Source of the DNA: Saccharothrix tamanrassetensis
GTDB lineage: Bacteria; Actinomycetota; Actinomycetes; Mycobacteriales; Pseudonocardiaceae
Assembly: GCF_014203665.1 (NCBI RefSeq)
Contig: NZ_JACHJN010000008.1
Span: forward strand, 124,001 to 188,000
Direction of reading: 5' to 3'
Length of the DNA stretch: 64,000 nucleotides
Positions 34,110 to 44,351 of the stretch are shown in pieces. How positions within the stretch are numbered: position 1 is the stretch's first letter; each line of letters begins with the position of its first letter. The position numbers and the translations under genes are program-made. The notes beneath the pieces were generated by a model. That model was not told the DNA's origin and searched no databases. It worked only from the letters and a program-made list of their open reading frames with translations.

Positions 34110-34395
34110 GGTAACCTGCCTGCTTTGCGACGAGTGGGGGAGGTGGTCGAAAGTGTGTTCGAGAAGCTCAGCGAAGTCTCCCTCTTGGATCACCTAAGCA
34201 GTCGTGCGCGGATGGTCCATCGTTCGTTCGGGTGACATAGTTACACGACAAAAATGTGAGCTTCAGTCACGTGGTCATGTCGCGCATGCCGTCTGGTCAG
34301 AACATTTTCAATGTGCCCGCGAACCCAATTTTTGCGGTTTCATGTCGCGTCGTCCGGGTGGTAACTCGCTTACGCGCTAGTACCTGCGAACAAGC

Positions 34396-34986
34396 TCAAG
34401 GCGCTGAAGTCGGCAGTTGTTCGGACGGAACGCGACTGCGACCGATCTGGTCGCAGATCGCCATGAGCACCTCCCGCTCGCCGATCTTCGCATCGGCCAG
34501 TGCCCAGGCGATTGGCAGTCCGGCGGGAGTGCAGACCAGGTGCAGGCGCAGGCCCCAGAACCAGCGGGAGTGCGATCGGCAGTAGCTGTATTTCGCCCAG
34601 CCGGCCAACTCCGAACGCTTCACGGTGGGGCGGGAGCGGCCGCATTCGACCGGGGTGGAGTCGACGATCCAGGTGGTGTCGGTCCACAGGTCGGTGTCGG
34701 CGGCCGGCCGGCGTATGGCCTGCTTGACCTGAAGCAATGCGGCGCGTAGGCGGCGGTTGTAGCCGGACTGGCCGGACAGGTACGGGAACGGGCCGAGCAT
34801 CCGGGCGGGCAGGAACCGCAGCCGGCGGGCCTCGGAGGTGAACCCCAGCAGCGCTTGGGCCACGGCCAGGGTGACCAGCTCGGCGTCGGTCAGCTTCGGC
34901 GGCCTGCCCATCCGACGCCTACCGGCGAGGTGGTCGTCGATCTTGACGTGGAGTGTGGTCAGAAGGGTGTTCAGGTCGGTCGTCAC
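34396..34986 (-). mobile_element. IS982-family transposase, C-terminally truncated
   Basis: A 196-aa frame starting at GTG 34986. The IS982 pattern is clear: LNTLLTTLHVKIDDHLAGRR, GRPPKLTDAELVTLAVAQAL, FPYLSGQSGYNRRLRAAL, TWIVDSTPVECGRSRPTVKR (DDE Asp), GLRLHLVCTPAGLPIAWALA, IGEREVLMAI. Normal members have ~100 more residues; here homology stops around residue 185 and the frame ends in an unrelated tail. The element borders the defence operon on its upstream side. Confidence 0.85.
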
Positions 34987-35048
34987 AAACTGATCTTGAA
35001 CACCCTTCGTCCGTCTCCGGCCACCGCCTCCACTTACGCACTACTCGT

Positions 35049-36203
35049 CTAACGGGCTCGCCTGCCGGCGTGTGGGCGGTGTGCGACGGCGGCCATCGCG
35101 GCCACCAGTTCGTGTGGGGAGTGCAGGAGTGCGGGGTTGCAGTCGAGGAAGTGGCACTCGTCGTCCGTGGGTTCCCAGGCGGTGATCTGTGGGCCGATCT
35201 TGATCAGGAGGAAGTGGCGTGTGTACACGACAACGTCTTCGTGACCCCGACATGCGTCCAGCAGGCGTGCGATGGCGTGGGCGGTTCGTTCCTCGCTGGT
35301 CGTGTCCGGCGCGTGGACTTCGATGGTGATGTCGCGCCCTTGCACGACAGTCTCGATGGTGTCCGACGCCAGTTCGTTGGCTACGGCGGCAGTGACGGCC
35401 TCGGCCAGGTTCTTCACTGCGTCCGGGTCGTTCTGCCGGGCGAACAGCTGCTGGAACCACGACCCGCGCTCCGGTTCCCCTGATGCCGTGATCGTGCCCC
35501 CTGCGGTCTCCAGGAGTTCGACCAGAGCGTCGCGGACGGACGTGCCGTCGTCGCCGGACGTGTAGACCGTCACCTGATGGATGCCGGCGGAGTGATCCGC
35601 GTCCTTGAGATGGCGGATGAGGGAGTCGGGCAGGGCGATCCACGCGGAGTCCCGAGTGTCCTTCACGGTGATGTCGACCTGGCGGAACGTGGCGGGGTCC
35701 AAGGTCCTGGAGTGGAGTACGACCTCGTCGAACAGTTGCCGGGACACGATCACTGCGACGGGTGCCGCCGAGTCGTGGAGGGCCTGCTTGAGCGCGGCGG
35801 CGTCGAGCAGCCGGAACGCGGTGGTCACCGCGGCGGAGGTGGCGCCGTGCTCGTCGAAGGCGACTTCGCCTGTGTGCAATGCCAGCCGCAGTCGTACCGG
35901 CGCTGTGTCGTCGCTCGTGGTGTTGTGTCTGCGCAGAGCCGCTGCCAACGCTGCGGGCAGCGTTTCCACCAGCGAGGCCTTCGGAGTCTCCGGCGGGACG
36001 AGCACGAACACGCCGTCTCCGCGATCCTCGTGGTAGGAGACGTCCGAGGGCACCCCGGCCTCCGCCAGCGCCTCGAACACCACCTGGTTCAAGCGCTCGC
36101 GGATGGCCATCTGGTTGGGCAGAGTCCGGTCCGGGGAACCGAACTTCTCGACGTCGACCACGACCATCGTGCGGTGCAGAGCCCGCCGATCCGCGTCCGC
36201 CAT
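35049..36203 (-). CDS. Nucleotidyl-cyclase-homology protein with C-terminal assembly-type region
   Basis: A 384-aa protein. ATG 36203 was chosen for GGAGG 5 nt upstream. Residues ~10-190 resemble the class III cyclase fold found in many actinobacterial signalling/conflict proteins (HRTMVVVDVEKFGSPDR, SYHEDRGDGVFVLVPPE, LRLALHTGEVAFDEHG, FRLLDAAALKQAL). Only one metal-binding Asp position is obvious, so catalysis is uncertain. Residues ~215-310 hold a small domain with GSWFQQLFAR. A VVQGRDITIEVH segment resembles the RHIM-like motif seen at 13.9 kb. It is likely a sensor or scaffold in a conflict system; partners are not evident. Confidence 0.65.
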   Translation of the reverse strand: MADADRRALHRTMVVVDVEKFGSPDRTLPNQMAIRERLNQVVFEALAEAGVPSDVSYHEDRGDGVFVLVPPETPKASLVETLPAALAAALRRHNTTSDDTAPVRLRLALHTGEVAFDEHGATSAAVTTAFRLLDAAALKQALHDSAAPVAVIVSRQLFDEVVLHSRTLDPATFRQVDITVKDTRDSAWIALPDSLIRHLKDADHSAGIHQVTVYTSGDDGTSVRDALVELLETAGGTITASGEPERGSWFQQLFARQNDPDAVKNLAEAVTAAVANELASDTIETVVQGRDITIEVHAPDTTSEERTAHAIARLLDACRGHEDVVVYTRHFLLIKIGPQITAWEPTDDECHFLDCNPALLHSPHELVAAMAAVAHRPHAGRRAR

Positions 36204-36536
36204 GCCAACCTCCGGTAAGCCGCGCGGTGTGCCGGTGAACCGCAGTTCTACCGGGCCCCGCAGGCCCAGTGAGGCGTCCCTCGCGGAACAGGTCGCCCAT
36301 TCAGCCCATTGGACCATCCGGTCATTACCTCCGGAACCGGAGAAGGCGATCACACCGGGGAGAGTCGTCGCTGGTAGCTCGGGTTATGGCGTCCACCTTG
36401 GTACAGGGCCGGTGGCGGCGGTGAGCGGTGTCCTGAGGGATGAATCAGGTGGGGGTCAGGGGAAACCCTGATGGCAGGGCGCCCGACCGAGGGCACGCTG
36501 GAGGCGTCAAGGGACATCCGCAGTTCGAGGAGAGTC
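36204..36536. other. Divergent intergenic region, 333 bp
   Basis: It lies between the divergently transcribed cyclase-like and DUF4342 genes and should carry both promoters. No clear -10/-35 pair, operator or RNA structure is visible. Open frames here are shadows. Confidence 0.4.
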
Positions 36537-36827
36537 ATGAGCGAATCCAAGCCCGAGTCCCCCCGTGCCGCCGTCGACGCCGTAGTCGACGCCGTTCGCG
36601 GGCTGGTCAACGAGGGCATCAACCGCCGTGTGGTCGTGCGTGACAGCAAGGACGACGTGGTGCTCGAGGTGCCGGTGGCTCTCGGGTTGGTCGCGGCGCT
36701 GGCCGCGCCGGTGGCCACGACGATCGGTACCGGTGTCGCGCTGATTGGCAGGTGCGGTATCACGCTCGAGAACCGCCGACAGGCCGGTAGCCAGCCCGCG
36801 ACGACGGTCCACACCGAGCAGGTGTAG
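36537..36827 (+). CDS. DUF4342 family protein
   Basis: A 96-aa protein from ATG 36537, with CGAGGAGAG upstream. It matches the DUF4342 pattern: a helix (VVDAVRGLVNEGINRR), then VVVRDSKDDVVLEVPVAL, then a hydrophobic segment GLVAALAAPVATTIGTGVAL, with a short polar tail. It is probably membrane associated. The function of the family is unknown. It appears to be a single-gene unit. Confidence 0.7.
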   Translation: MSESKPESPRAAVDAVVDAVRGLVNEGINRRVVVRDSKDDVVLEVPVALGLVAALAAPVATTIGTGVALIGRCGITLENRRQAGSQPATTVHTEQV

Positions 36828-36899
36828 CCGGCAGTCGCTGAACACCTCGGTAGGTACATAAACGCGGGCAGGACACAGGGGGCTGGTGCCGTCTCCAGT

Positions 36900-37140
36900 G
36901 GTGGTGACGGCGCCGCGCTCGGTGCTGTGGCTGGGGACCGCTGCGAGTGTGCTGGTGTTGGCGCACCAGAAGTCGGAACCGACGAAGCGCTTGCGTCGGG
37001 AGTCGGTGCAGCAGTACCGCGAGAAACGCCCGGTCACCGCGAGGAACGTGGACAGGCGTTGCCCAGTTGACGCTTCAGGACGGTGATCTGGTGCTGTAGC
37101 ACCAGGATCTCCACGTCCTTGTCCCGGTCGCTCATGGGCA
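36900..37140 (-). pseudogene. Relic of an integrase/transposase N-terminus
   Basis: On the minus strand: KDVEILVLQHQITVLKRQLG, then SRYCCTDSRRKRFVGS-like coding in shifted frames. The first block is the standard start of actinobacterial rve integrases (DKDVEILxLRHQLxVLxRQLG). The rest is frameshifted and truncated. It lies just past the 3' end of the SARP gene. Confidence 0.55.
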
Positions 37141-37166
37141 GCGGCAGGCACAGGGCAGCGAGGACG

Positions 37167-39961
37167 TCAGTCCTGTGCCGAGTCGCCGAAGACGTCGAGC
37201 TGCTGTTGGACACGGTCGGCGTCCTGGCGTTGTTGGGACTGGTAGAGCTTCAGGGCCTCGCGCCACACAGCGCGGGCCTGCTCGAGTTCACCGAGGGCGA
37301 CGTGCGGGTGGCCAAGCCTGTCGAGGCTGTCGGCTGTCGCGTAAGTATCGCCAACAGCACGGAACAGCGCGAGAGCGTGCAAATAGTGCTGGACGGCCTC
37401 TTGATGACAGCCAGCGTGGTAAGCGATGTAACCGAGGCTGTCCAGCGTTGCCCCCTCGCCGTCCAGGTGGTGATGGAGGCGTTGTAGGGCGAGTGCGGCC
37501 TGGCAGTGTTCACGTGCCTGCTCGTAGTCGCCGAGGCGGGCGGAGGACCAGCCCATCGCGTTGAGGGCGGTGGCTTCCTGCAGCGGGTCGTCGAGGGTAC
37601 GGCAGATCGTCAGGGCGTGGGCGGCGTAGCGGAGGGCACGGCGGTCGTCCCCACTCTTGCCCGACGCCCAGGCGAGCGCGTTGTAGGTGTGGACCTGTTT
37701 GGGACGATCCTCGATATGTTCGGCAAGGGCGAGTGCGCGGTTCAGGTGGTCCGTCGCTTCGTCGTGGCGCCCCATCTCAGCGTATGCGACGCCGAGATGC
37801 CACTGGCTGTGAATTCGAGCGATGGGATCGTTGAGGCGATCGGTGGCGACGAGGGCAGCCTGCCAGGTTGCAAGGTAGTTGCGAAGGTGTCCTCGTCGTT
37901 GATGGAAAGTGTGCAGGGCCCACGCCAGTTGCCACACGGCCTTGTCCCAGCGATGTGTGGAGGCGACGTGGTGTGACGCGAGTAGACAGGTGTATTCGGC
38001 GTCCAACCACGCCAACGCCGCTGCGTCGTCGTGCAACGGATGCTGATGGCAGCCGGGCGCTTCAGGATCCAGGTGGATGGTTGCGCGGTGCGGGTTCAGG
38101 AGTCGGTCGGCGGTATGGGCGGTGTGCAGATAGAAGTCCACCACCCGGTGCAGCGCCGCATGTCGCAGGTCATCGGGCAGTTGGTGGTGGGCGGTGTCGG
38201 TGGCGTAGCGGCGAATCAGGTCGTGCATCGAGTAGCGGCCGTGGGCATCTCGACCAAGCAGCGATGCGTCCTCCAGGCCACGCAGCACCCGCCTCGCCTG
38301 TGCCTGGTGAAGGCTGGTGAGGCTGGCGGCTGCGGGCAGCCGATGTCCGGGCCGGGTGCGATTCCCAGCAGCCCGAACACGATTTGCTGCTCGGAGGTCA
38401 GTGCCCGATAGGACCAGGACAGCACGGTAGGCATACCGGTGGAGGAGTCGTTGTCGTCCAGGGCGTTCACACCCAGGTCGTGCAGTTCAGTAACGAACTC
38501 GGCCAATGGGATGCGGGGATGAGCATGGGCTCGGCCGGCGATGATGCCCAGCGCCAGCGGGAACCCGCCGCACAACCCGGCCAGCTCGGCCACCGACTCC
38601 TGTTCGGCCGCTATCCGCTCCGCTCCGAGGCGCCGGGTCAGCAGAGCACGTGCCTCGTCCCGTCTCAGGGTGTCGAGGGTCAGGTGATGCGCGCCGTGGC
38701 GAGTGATCAGCCCGGTCAGGGTTCTGCGGCTCGTCACCAGCACTGTGCAGGAGTCCCCGCCCGGCAGTAGTGGTGCTACCTGCTCGGCGTCGGCGGCGTT
38801 GTCCAGCACGATCAGCATTTGTTTCCGTGCGACCAGGCTGCGGAACAGCGCTGTTTGTGCCTGCGGGTGGGCCGGGACGCGATGGGGTTCTACGCCGAGG
38901 GCGTCGAGGAACCCACGTAGTGCCACCGCAGGTGCTGTCGGGTCGCTGTCAGGGCTGAAGCCGCGGAGGTCGACGAACAACTGCCCGTCCGGGAACTGGC
39001 CCCGCCGCTGGTGGGCCCAGTGCACGGCCAGCCAGGTCTTGCCGATGCCACCGGCGCCGGCGATTGCGGAGATCACCATCATGCGCCCCTGTCTCGCCTC
39101 GTCGAGAATGGTGGTGAGCGCGGCGAGGTCGGTGTCGCGACCGGTGAAATGTGGTGGTGCGGCGGGTAACTGCCGGGGCACCACCGCCGGCTCCACCCTG
39201 GCGCCCGGCGGGGCGGACAACGTGGAGTCCGCAGCCAGAATCCGACGGTGCAGTTCCTGCAGTGGGCCGCCAGGGTCGGCGCCCAGTTCCTCGACCAGAC
39301 TTTCGCGTAACCGGCGGTAGTGCTCCAAGGCATCCGCTGACCGACCGGCCCTGTACAGGGCGAGCAGATACTGCCCGGCCACCCGTTCGTCCAATGGGTA
39401 TCGCGCGGTACGCGCTGACAGTTGTGCCACCAGCTCCTCGCCGCTGCCGACGCGCAGCTGGGCGTCGACTAGGTCGTGCTCGGCGTCCAGCAGTTCCTGC
39501 CGCAGCCGGTCGCGTTCGGCCTCGACCCACTGTCCGCTCAAGCCGGTCAACGGCTCCCCGCGCCACAACGCCAACGCCTCCGTCAACAACGCCACCTGTC
39601 GCATGTCGTCATCGGTGCCGCGGGCGCGGGTGCACAGGTCGCGGAAACGGCGCAGATCCACCGCGTGATCGGCCTGGTCCACCACCAAGACGTAGCCGCC
39701 TGAGCGCAGGACGATCTGAACGCCGTCCGCCGCCGGCAGAGCGTGGCGTAGCCGCGAGATGTGGCTGTGCAACGCCGCCCGTCCCCGCGGCGGCGTGTCC
39801 GCACCCCACACCCGCTCGATCAGCCGTTCCACCGGCACCACCCGGCCTGCATCCACTGCCAAGGCCGCCAGCACACATCGCTGCCGGGCCGGGCCCAACT
39901 CCACCGCCAGCCCATCTACGAGCATGGTGATCTCGCCCAGTAAACCGAACTCCACCGGCAT
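37167..39961 (-). pseudogene. SARP-type regulator with BTAD, NB-ARC and TPR domains (AfsR-like), one frameshift
   Basis: Read as one gene it encodes ~930 residues. They comprise an OmpR-like DNA-binding domain (FGLLGEITMLVDG ... AALHSHISRLRHAL), a bacterial transcriptional activation domain (LRRFRDLCTRA ... GPLQELHRRIL), an NB-ARC ATPase with Walker A AIAGAGGIGKTWLAV and LIVLDNAADAEQV, and C-terminal TPRs (ARLGDYEQAREHCQAALALQ and similar). Frame 1 (start 39961) derails after APGPDIG at about 38338, and the natural continuation LPAAASLTSLHQAQ lies in the frame of 37167-38288. One missing base explains everything. It may be a true pseudogene, a sequence error, or two products. Such regulators activate antibiotic clusters. 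Confidence 0.8.
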
Positions 39962-40751
39962 GTCCGCCCCTGCCCGGCCGCCGCTCGCGTACCCGACCTG
40001 AGGTCAGGAATAGCACGTTGACCAGGGCGAAACAGAACCTGGCAAGTGGTTCACACGAACGGCCGCGCACCATGAGACCGAGACGGCCCGAGGAGATGCT
40101 GGGGGTCGGGCCGTCTCACCTGGAGACAGGGTCGGGCCGCCGCACTCAGCACGGCCGACCGCATTGTGCAAACCCGTGATCAATACACAACTCAGGGCTG
40201 TGGTCGGACGCCTCGGCGTCAGTCCGGCGGGCGCCGCCCGCGATCGGACCACCCCAGTCGCGGGCGGGAGTGGTCCGGCGTAGTACGGCGGCCTCGTGTC
40301 GCAGTACCAGCCAACGAACCCGACAACCCGGTCCGCGCAGGCGACGGTGACCGGTTCGGGTGGGTAACGCCTGCGGGAGCGTTTCGGGTTGGCGTGGAAG
40401 GTGTGGCGGTTTGGCTGGCGTGACGTGAACCTCGGGTGTGGTGCGAACGACCGATGCGGCCCGTTCGTCACTCGAATAACCTGTCGGTCGCGAGATCGAG
40501 GTCGACTGTCGACAAACGACCTTGTCCGGCTCCGCGCTGACGGTGCTCGCTTTGGGCGATGGTTGTGGACATCGTGATCGCTTGACGCGCCGACGTGTCC
40601 TATGCGTTCACACCAGCCGACGCATCGATGTGTGGGTCGAACTGCCCGACGCGACGACGGCATGCTTGCCTCTGGCTTGAAACCGGACGGTTGCGCGCGT
40701 TCAGGGTCGTGACCGCCATTGTGGACAGCTGAGCAGACGAGAGAGAACCGG
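39962..40751. other. 790-bp divergent intergenic region
   Basis: It separates the SARP gene (minus) from the SseB-like operon (plus). It contains a 12-bp perfect inverted repeat at 40080-40117 and a GC-rich hairpin-prone stretch around 40235-40290 (GGACCAC ... GTGGTCC). No supported coding sequence; antisense frames here are serine/arginine-rich shadows. Confidence 0.5.
40080..40117. promoter_or_regulatory. 12-bp perfect inverted repeat upstream of the SARP gene
   Basis: GAGACGGCCCGA (40080-40091) and TCGGGCCGTCTC (40106-40117) are exact complements separated by 14 nt. It lies 119 bp upstream of the SARP start. It could be an operator or an RNA hairpin in the SARP leader. There is no U tract to suggest a terminator. 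Confidence 0.5.
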
Positions 40752-41195
40752 ATGACCCGAGACAACGACCCCGAGACGGTCGCCGAGCTGGACCGCCTCG
40801 ATGCGGCGGTCAAAGCAGCGCCTGCGGGAGACACGACGGCGCAGATCGCGCTGTGGCGGCAGGTGACCGCGTTGGAGCACTGGTTCTTCATCGCGCGGGG
40901 CTCGGCCGACAGTCCCCGTCCCTATGCCGTGGCCGCCGAGCAGGGGCCGATGATCTGCCTCTACAGCAGCGCCGCACGGGCGGATGAAGCCGCCCGCACC
41001 CTCGGACTGGTCGACCCGCAGAGTGGCGCGGCGTCGTTGTTCAGCGTGCCGATGCCGGCTGCGATCGACTACGTCGCCTCGTTCGGCAAGGCCGGCGTCT
41101 TCGGGGTGACGCTGGACCACCCGCGTCTCGGTCACTACATCCCGCTGGCGAACCTGGGTCTGCTCAAGGGCTGGATCGAAGGGGCCGGGCAGTGA
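40752..41195 (+). CDS. SseB-like domain protein
   Basis: A 147-aa soluble protein from ATG 40752. It contains WFFIARGSADSPRPYAVAAE, GPMICLYSSAARADEAARTL and LKGWIEGAG, the general layout of SseB N-terminal domains (a regulatory or secretion-enhancer fold common in actinobacterial secretion and toxin loci). The match is by pattern only. Its stop overlaps the start of the AAA ATPase gene, so the two are co-translated. Confidence 0.55.
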   Translation: MTRDNDPETVAELDRLDAAVKAAPAGDTTAQIALWRQVTALEHWFFIARGSADSPRPYAVAAEQGPMICLYSSAARADEAARTLGLVDPQSGAASLFSVPMPAAIDYVASFGKAGVFGVTLDHPRLGHYIPLANLGLLKGWIEGAGQ

Positions 41196-42442
41196 GCGGT
41201 GCCGACCCGGGCGACAGCTTCGTCGAGGTGATCGCGCGCGAGGTGGAGGCCGACCCCGGCAACCTGGCGTTGCGTGAGGACTTCATCACGCTGCTGCTGG
41301 AGCAGGACCCGGACCGCGCCGCCACCGAACTGAAAGCGTTCGAGGCGGTCGGCGGTGATCCGGCGCGGGTCCGCCTGCTGCGCGCCCGGCTGATGGCGGC
41401 GCGGTTGCGAACCTCGAACCCGCCACCGCCCGCCGAGACCGCGCACCAGGCCACGTCATCCGCGCCGACGGTGCGGCCTGGGGGACGCGAGCCGAAACCG
41501 GTTCCGGCCCCGGCCGACGAGGACCGTCAGGACAGCGGCGCTGCCGGGTCGGCGTCGCTGTGGGACGCCGAACGCCCGGCGGTGACGCTGGCCGACGTCG
41601 CGGGCCTCGCCGAGGTCAAGCGGCACCTGGACACCGCTTTCCTGGCTCCGCTGCGCAATCCCGAGTTGGCGGCGGCGTTCGGGCAGAAGCCGGGCGGGTC
41701 ACTGCTGATGTACGGCCCACCCGGGTGCGGCAAGACGTTCATCGCCAGGGCGATCGCCGGCGATCTCAGGGCGTCCTTCATCCACGTGACCCTCGCGGAC
41801 CTGCTCAGCAAGTGGATCGGGGAGAGCGAGAAGGCGATCCAGAGCGTGTTCCGCGATGCACGCGCGGCAGCGCCGTGCGTGATCTTCTTCGACGAGTTCG
41901 ACGCGCTCGGCGGACGGCGTACCTCCGGTGGCGGCGGGTCGCAGACGATGCGGATGCTCGTCACCCAGCTGCTGGAGGAGCTCGACGGCGTGTCCAGCGT
42001 GAACGACGGGGTCTACTTCCTGGCGGCCACGAACCGACCGTGGGACATCGACTCCGCGCTGCGCCGACCGGGCCGGATCGACAAGACGGTGCTGGTGCTG
42101 CCACCTGACGCGGTCGCCAGGGCGGCGATCGTCCAAGGCGCGCTGAAGGGCAAGCCCGCCGACGGTGTGGACGTCGTCGCCGTCGCGGCGGCCACGGAGG
42201 GGTTCTCCGGTGCTGACCTCAGTCACCTGTCGACCACCGTGCTGCAGCAGGCCATGGTCGAGTCGATGAACAGCGGTGAGCTGGTGCCGGTCACCACCGA
42301 CGCGGTGCTGGCCGCGGTCGGCGGCATCACCCCGTCCACGACGTCCTGGTTCGACCAGGTGGCGCCGGTGCTGGAGTACGGCGTCGACGACGGCACCTTC
42401 GATCAACTCCGGGCGTACCGGGTCAAGCGAGGCATGCGATGA
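41192..42442 (+). CDS. AAA ATPase (katanin/Vps4-like) with N-terminal helical region
   Basis: A 416-aa protein whose GTG 41192 overlaps the preceding stop. Residues 1-75 are helical (possibly a TPR-like MIT-type module), then a Pro-rich linker. The AAA core follows: Walker A YGPPGCGKTFIARAIAG (about 172), pore-loop region KWIGESEKAI, Walker B CVIFFDEFDALGGRR (about 229), and the second region of homology AATNRPWDIDSALRRPGRID (about 278) with its Arg finger. It likely unfolds or remodels a protein partner. It lies between the SseB-like and TPR genes in a coupled operon. Confidence 0.85.
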   Translation: MSGADPGDSFVEVIAREVEADPGNLALREDFITLLLEQDPDRAATELKAFEAVGGDPARVRLLRARLMAARLRTSNPPPPAETAHQATSSAPTVRPGGREPKPVPAPADEDRQDSGAAGSASLWDAERPAVTLADVAGLAEVKRHLDTAFLAPLRNPELAAAFGQKPGGSLLMYGPPGCGKTFIARAIAGDLRASFIHVTLADLLSKWIGESEKAIQSVFRDARAAAPCVIFFDEFDALGGRRTSGGGGSQTMRMLVTQLLEELDGVSSVNDGVYFLAATNRPWDIDSALRRPGRIDKTVLVLPPDAVARAAIVQGALKGKPADGVDVVAVAAATEGFSGADLSHLSTTVLQQAMVESMNSGELVPVTTDAVLAAVGGITPSTTSWFDQVAPVLEYGVDDGTFDQLRAYRVKRGMR

Positions 42443-44205
42443 GGGACTTCGGCCGCACGGACGCCGACGACAACGACGCCGTCGAGCGCAACCTGGACCT
42501 GGCCTGGGAGCTCTTCGCAGCACAGCCGGCGCACCCCAAGGTCGCCGAGCTGGCGTTGCAGGTGCTCGCGGTCCAGCCGGAGCGGAGCAGCGTGTCGCTG
42601 TTGCTCGCCAACCACCGTGAGATTTGTGGCCAGGCCGACGAAGCGCGGCGGCTTTACCTCCAGGTGGCCGGCCGCCGCGACCACCAGTTCGTCAACGCGG
42701 CTCGTGCCCTTCGACATCTGGCGTTTGCCGAGCACGATCACCCCGAGGCGCTGCGCTGGGCGCGCACGGCGCTGGGCGAGGACCAGGAGGAGTGGGGCGA
42801 CTGGATGGAGCTGGGCTTCGCCCAGGCACTCTGCGGCGAGCACGAGGACGGGTGGCGCCAACTCGACGAGGCGGTGGCACTGTGCTCTCGGACGACACCG
42901 GACGAACTCCCCGTCGCGCTCGGGAAACGCGCGGCGTACCTGCTGGGGACCTTCGCGCCGCCCGACCGGTTCGTCCCCACGGCCGAGGAGGCCGTCCGGG
43001 CCGATGCGGCGAACTCGTGGGTCGCTCTGATGCTCGGCTGGTCCTATCTGGTGCAGTACCGGTTCGCCGACGCCGAACGACTCGGTCTGCGGCTGCTGCG
43101 CGAGGACCCGACAGAAGACCTGCTGCAGGGCTTGGTGGGGACGGCTCGGACGATGCTGCGGATCGTCGAGAACGCTCACGCCCAGGACATCACGCTGGAG
43201 GACATCCGCCGCACCGGGGTGATCGAGGTGGGGTGGCGACAACTTCGCGACCAGGTGCTCGGCATCGACCTGGCTTCCGCGCTGGCGGCGTTGGACGACG
43301 TGATGCCCGCCGGCCTGCGCGCCACGCTCCGACCAGGGGCTTCGATCTCCGATGTGCCCGAGAGCGACGAGCTCGGCTCCGTGGCCGCGGAGGAACTGAT
43401 GGCCTGGCACGACGGCCAGCAGCCCGGCTCCGGTGCCGCCTGGGGGCTGGCCGAGCCGTTCCGCCTGATGTCAGCGGCCGAGATCATCGCCATGAGCGCC
43501 GAGATCGAGGCCGATCCGGCAGCGCACCCGGACTGGCCCGAGAACGAGGTCTGGGAACAGGTGATGACCGACGACGCCGGGGCGTACCTGGTCGTCGTCG
43601 CGCTGGGGGCGCTGGTCAAGCGTCGACCCGGACATCCCGACGAGCCCGTCGCCGAGTCGATGGCCGACTGGATCTGGGACCGGGTGGCCGACTTCGGTGG
43701 TCGGGACCTGCGACCAGCACCTCGGCAGACCGAGACTCTCCCGACCGACCTGCCCGCTGTCCCCGGGACGTCGTTGGCCGGTGTCATCACGACGATGTAC
43801 GCCGCTCTGGGTGCGTCCGAGCGTTCTGCGCCGTACGCGGAACTGCGCAGGCTCTTCCCCGACGCGACCGTCCGGCACAGTGCACTGGACCCTGTGGACT
43901 CGAGTCCGGACGGCGTCGACATCGCGTTGCTCGACGGGCTGGTCAAGAAGATCACCGTCGACGTCGCGCTCTGTCCGAGCGCCGGCCGCGTGATCTCCGG
44001 GCTCGACCTCGACGGGCAACACGGAACAGTCGATGCCTACGTGCAGGCGCACGGCGCTCTTGTGCACAACAGTTGGGAGAACCGCGCCACCGGCGAGGTC
44101 ACCGTCAACTACGACCTCGCCGAGCATCGACTCGGCTTGGAGTGGGAGACAGGGAAACTCGCTCGGATCTTCGTGTCCGCCGCCGGCCGGCCGATGGCCG
44201 GGTAG
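42439..44205 (+). CDS. Large TPR-repeat protein
   Basis: A 588-aa protein whose ATG 42439 overlaps the AAA gene stop (ATGA). Residues ~10-270 are alpha-helical tetratricopeptide repeats (LDLAWELFAAQPAHPKVAEL, ALRWARTALGEDQEEWGDWM, GWSYLVQYRFADAERLGLRL). The C-terminal ~250 residues form an acidic mixed domain (EIIAMSAEIEADPAAHPDWP, VDIALLDGLVKKITVDVALC) without recognised family. There is no signal peptide. With the SseB-like and AAA proteins it may form a chaperone/remodelling unit for secreted proteins or toxins. A strong bidirectional terminator follows. Confidence 0.7.
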   Translation: MRDFGRTDADDNDAVERNLDLAWELFAAQPAHPKVAELALQVLAVQPERSSVSLLLANHREICGQADEARRLYLQVAGRRDHQFVNAARALRHLAFAEHDHPEALRWARTALGEDQEEWGDWMELGFAQALCGEHEDGWRQLDEAVALCSRTTPDELPVALGKRAAYLLGTFAPPDRFVPTAEEAVRADAANSWVALMLGWSYLVQYRFADAERLGLRLLREDPTEDLLQGLVGTARTMLRIVENAHAQDITLEDIRRTGVIEVGWRQLRDQVLGIDLASALAALDDVMPAGLRATLRPGASISDVPESDELGSVAAEELMAWHDGQQPGSGAAWGLAEPFRLMSAAEIIAMSAEIEADPAAHPDWPENEVWEQVMTDDAGAYLVVVALGALVKRRPGHPDEPVAESMADWIWDRVADFGGRDLRPAPRQTETLPTDLPAVPGTSLAGVITTMYAALGASERSAPYAELRRLFPDATVRHSALDPVDSSPDGVDIALLDGLVKKITVDVALCPSAGRVISGLDLDGQHGTVDAYVQAHGALVHNSWENRATGEVTVNYDLAEHRLGLEWETGKLARIFVSAAGRPMAG

Positions 44206-44351
44206 GAGATGACGTCGGCGGCGTCCTGTGGCGAGTGAGGCGTTTCCAACCGGTGCTCGCGCAGCAGCCGGGGGAGTCGGCGTGCCAGAGCGGTGAGCAC
44301 CGCGCGGTCGGCCCAGGCCGGGCACGGGCGAGGGTCGATCCGAGACCGACC

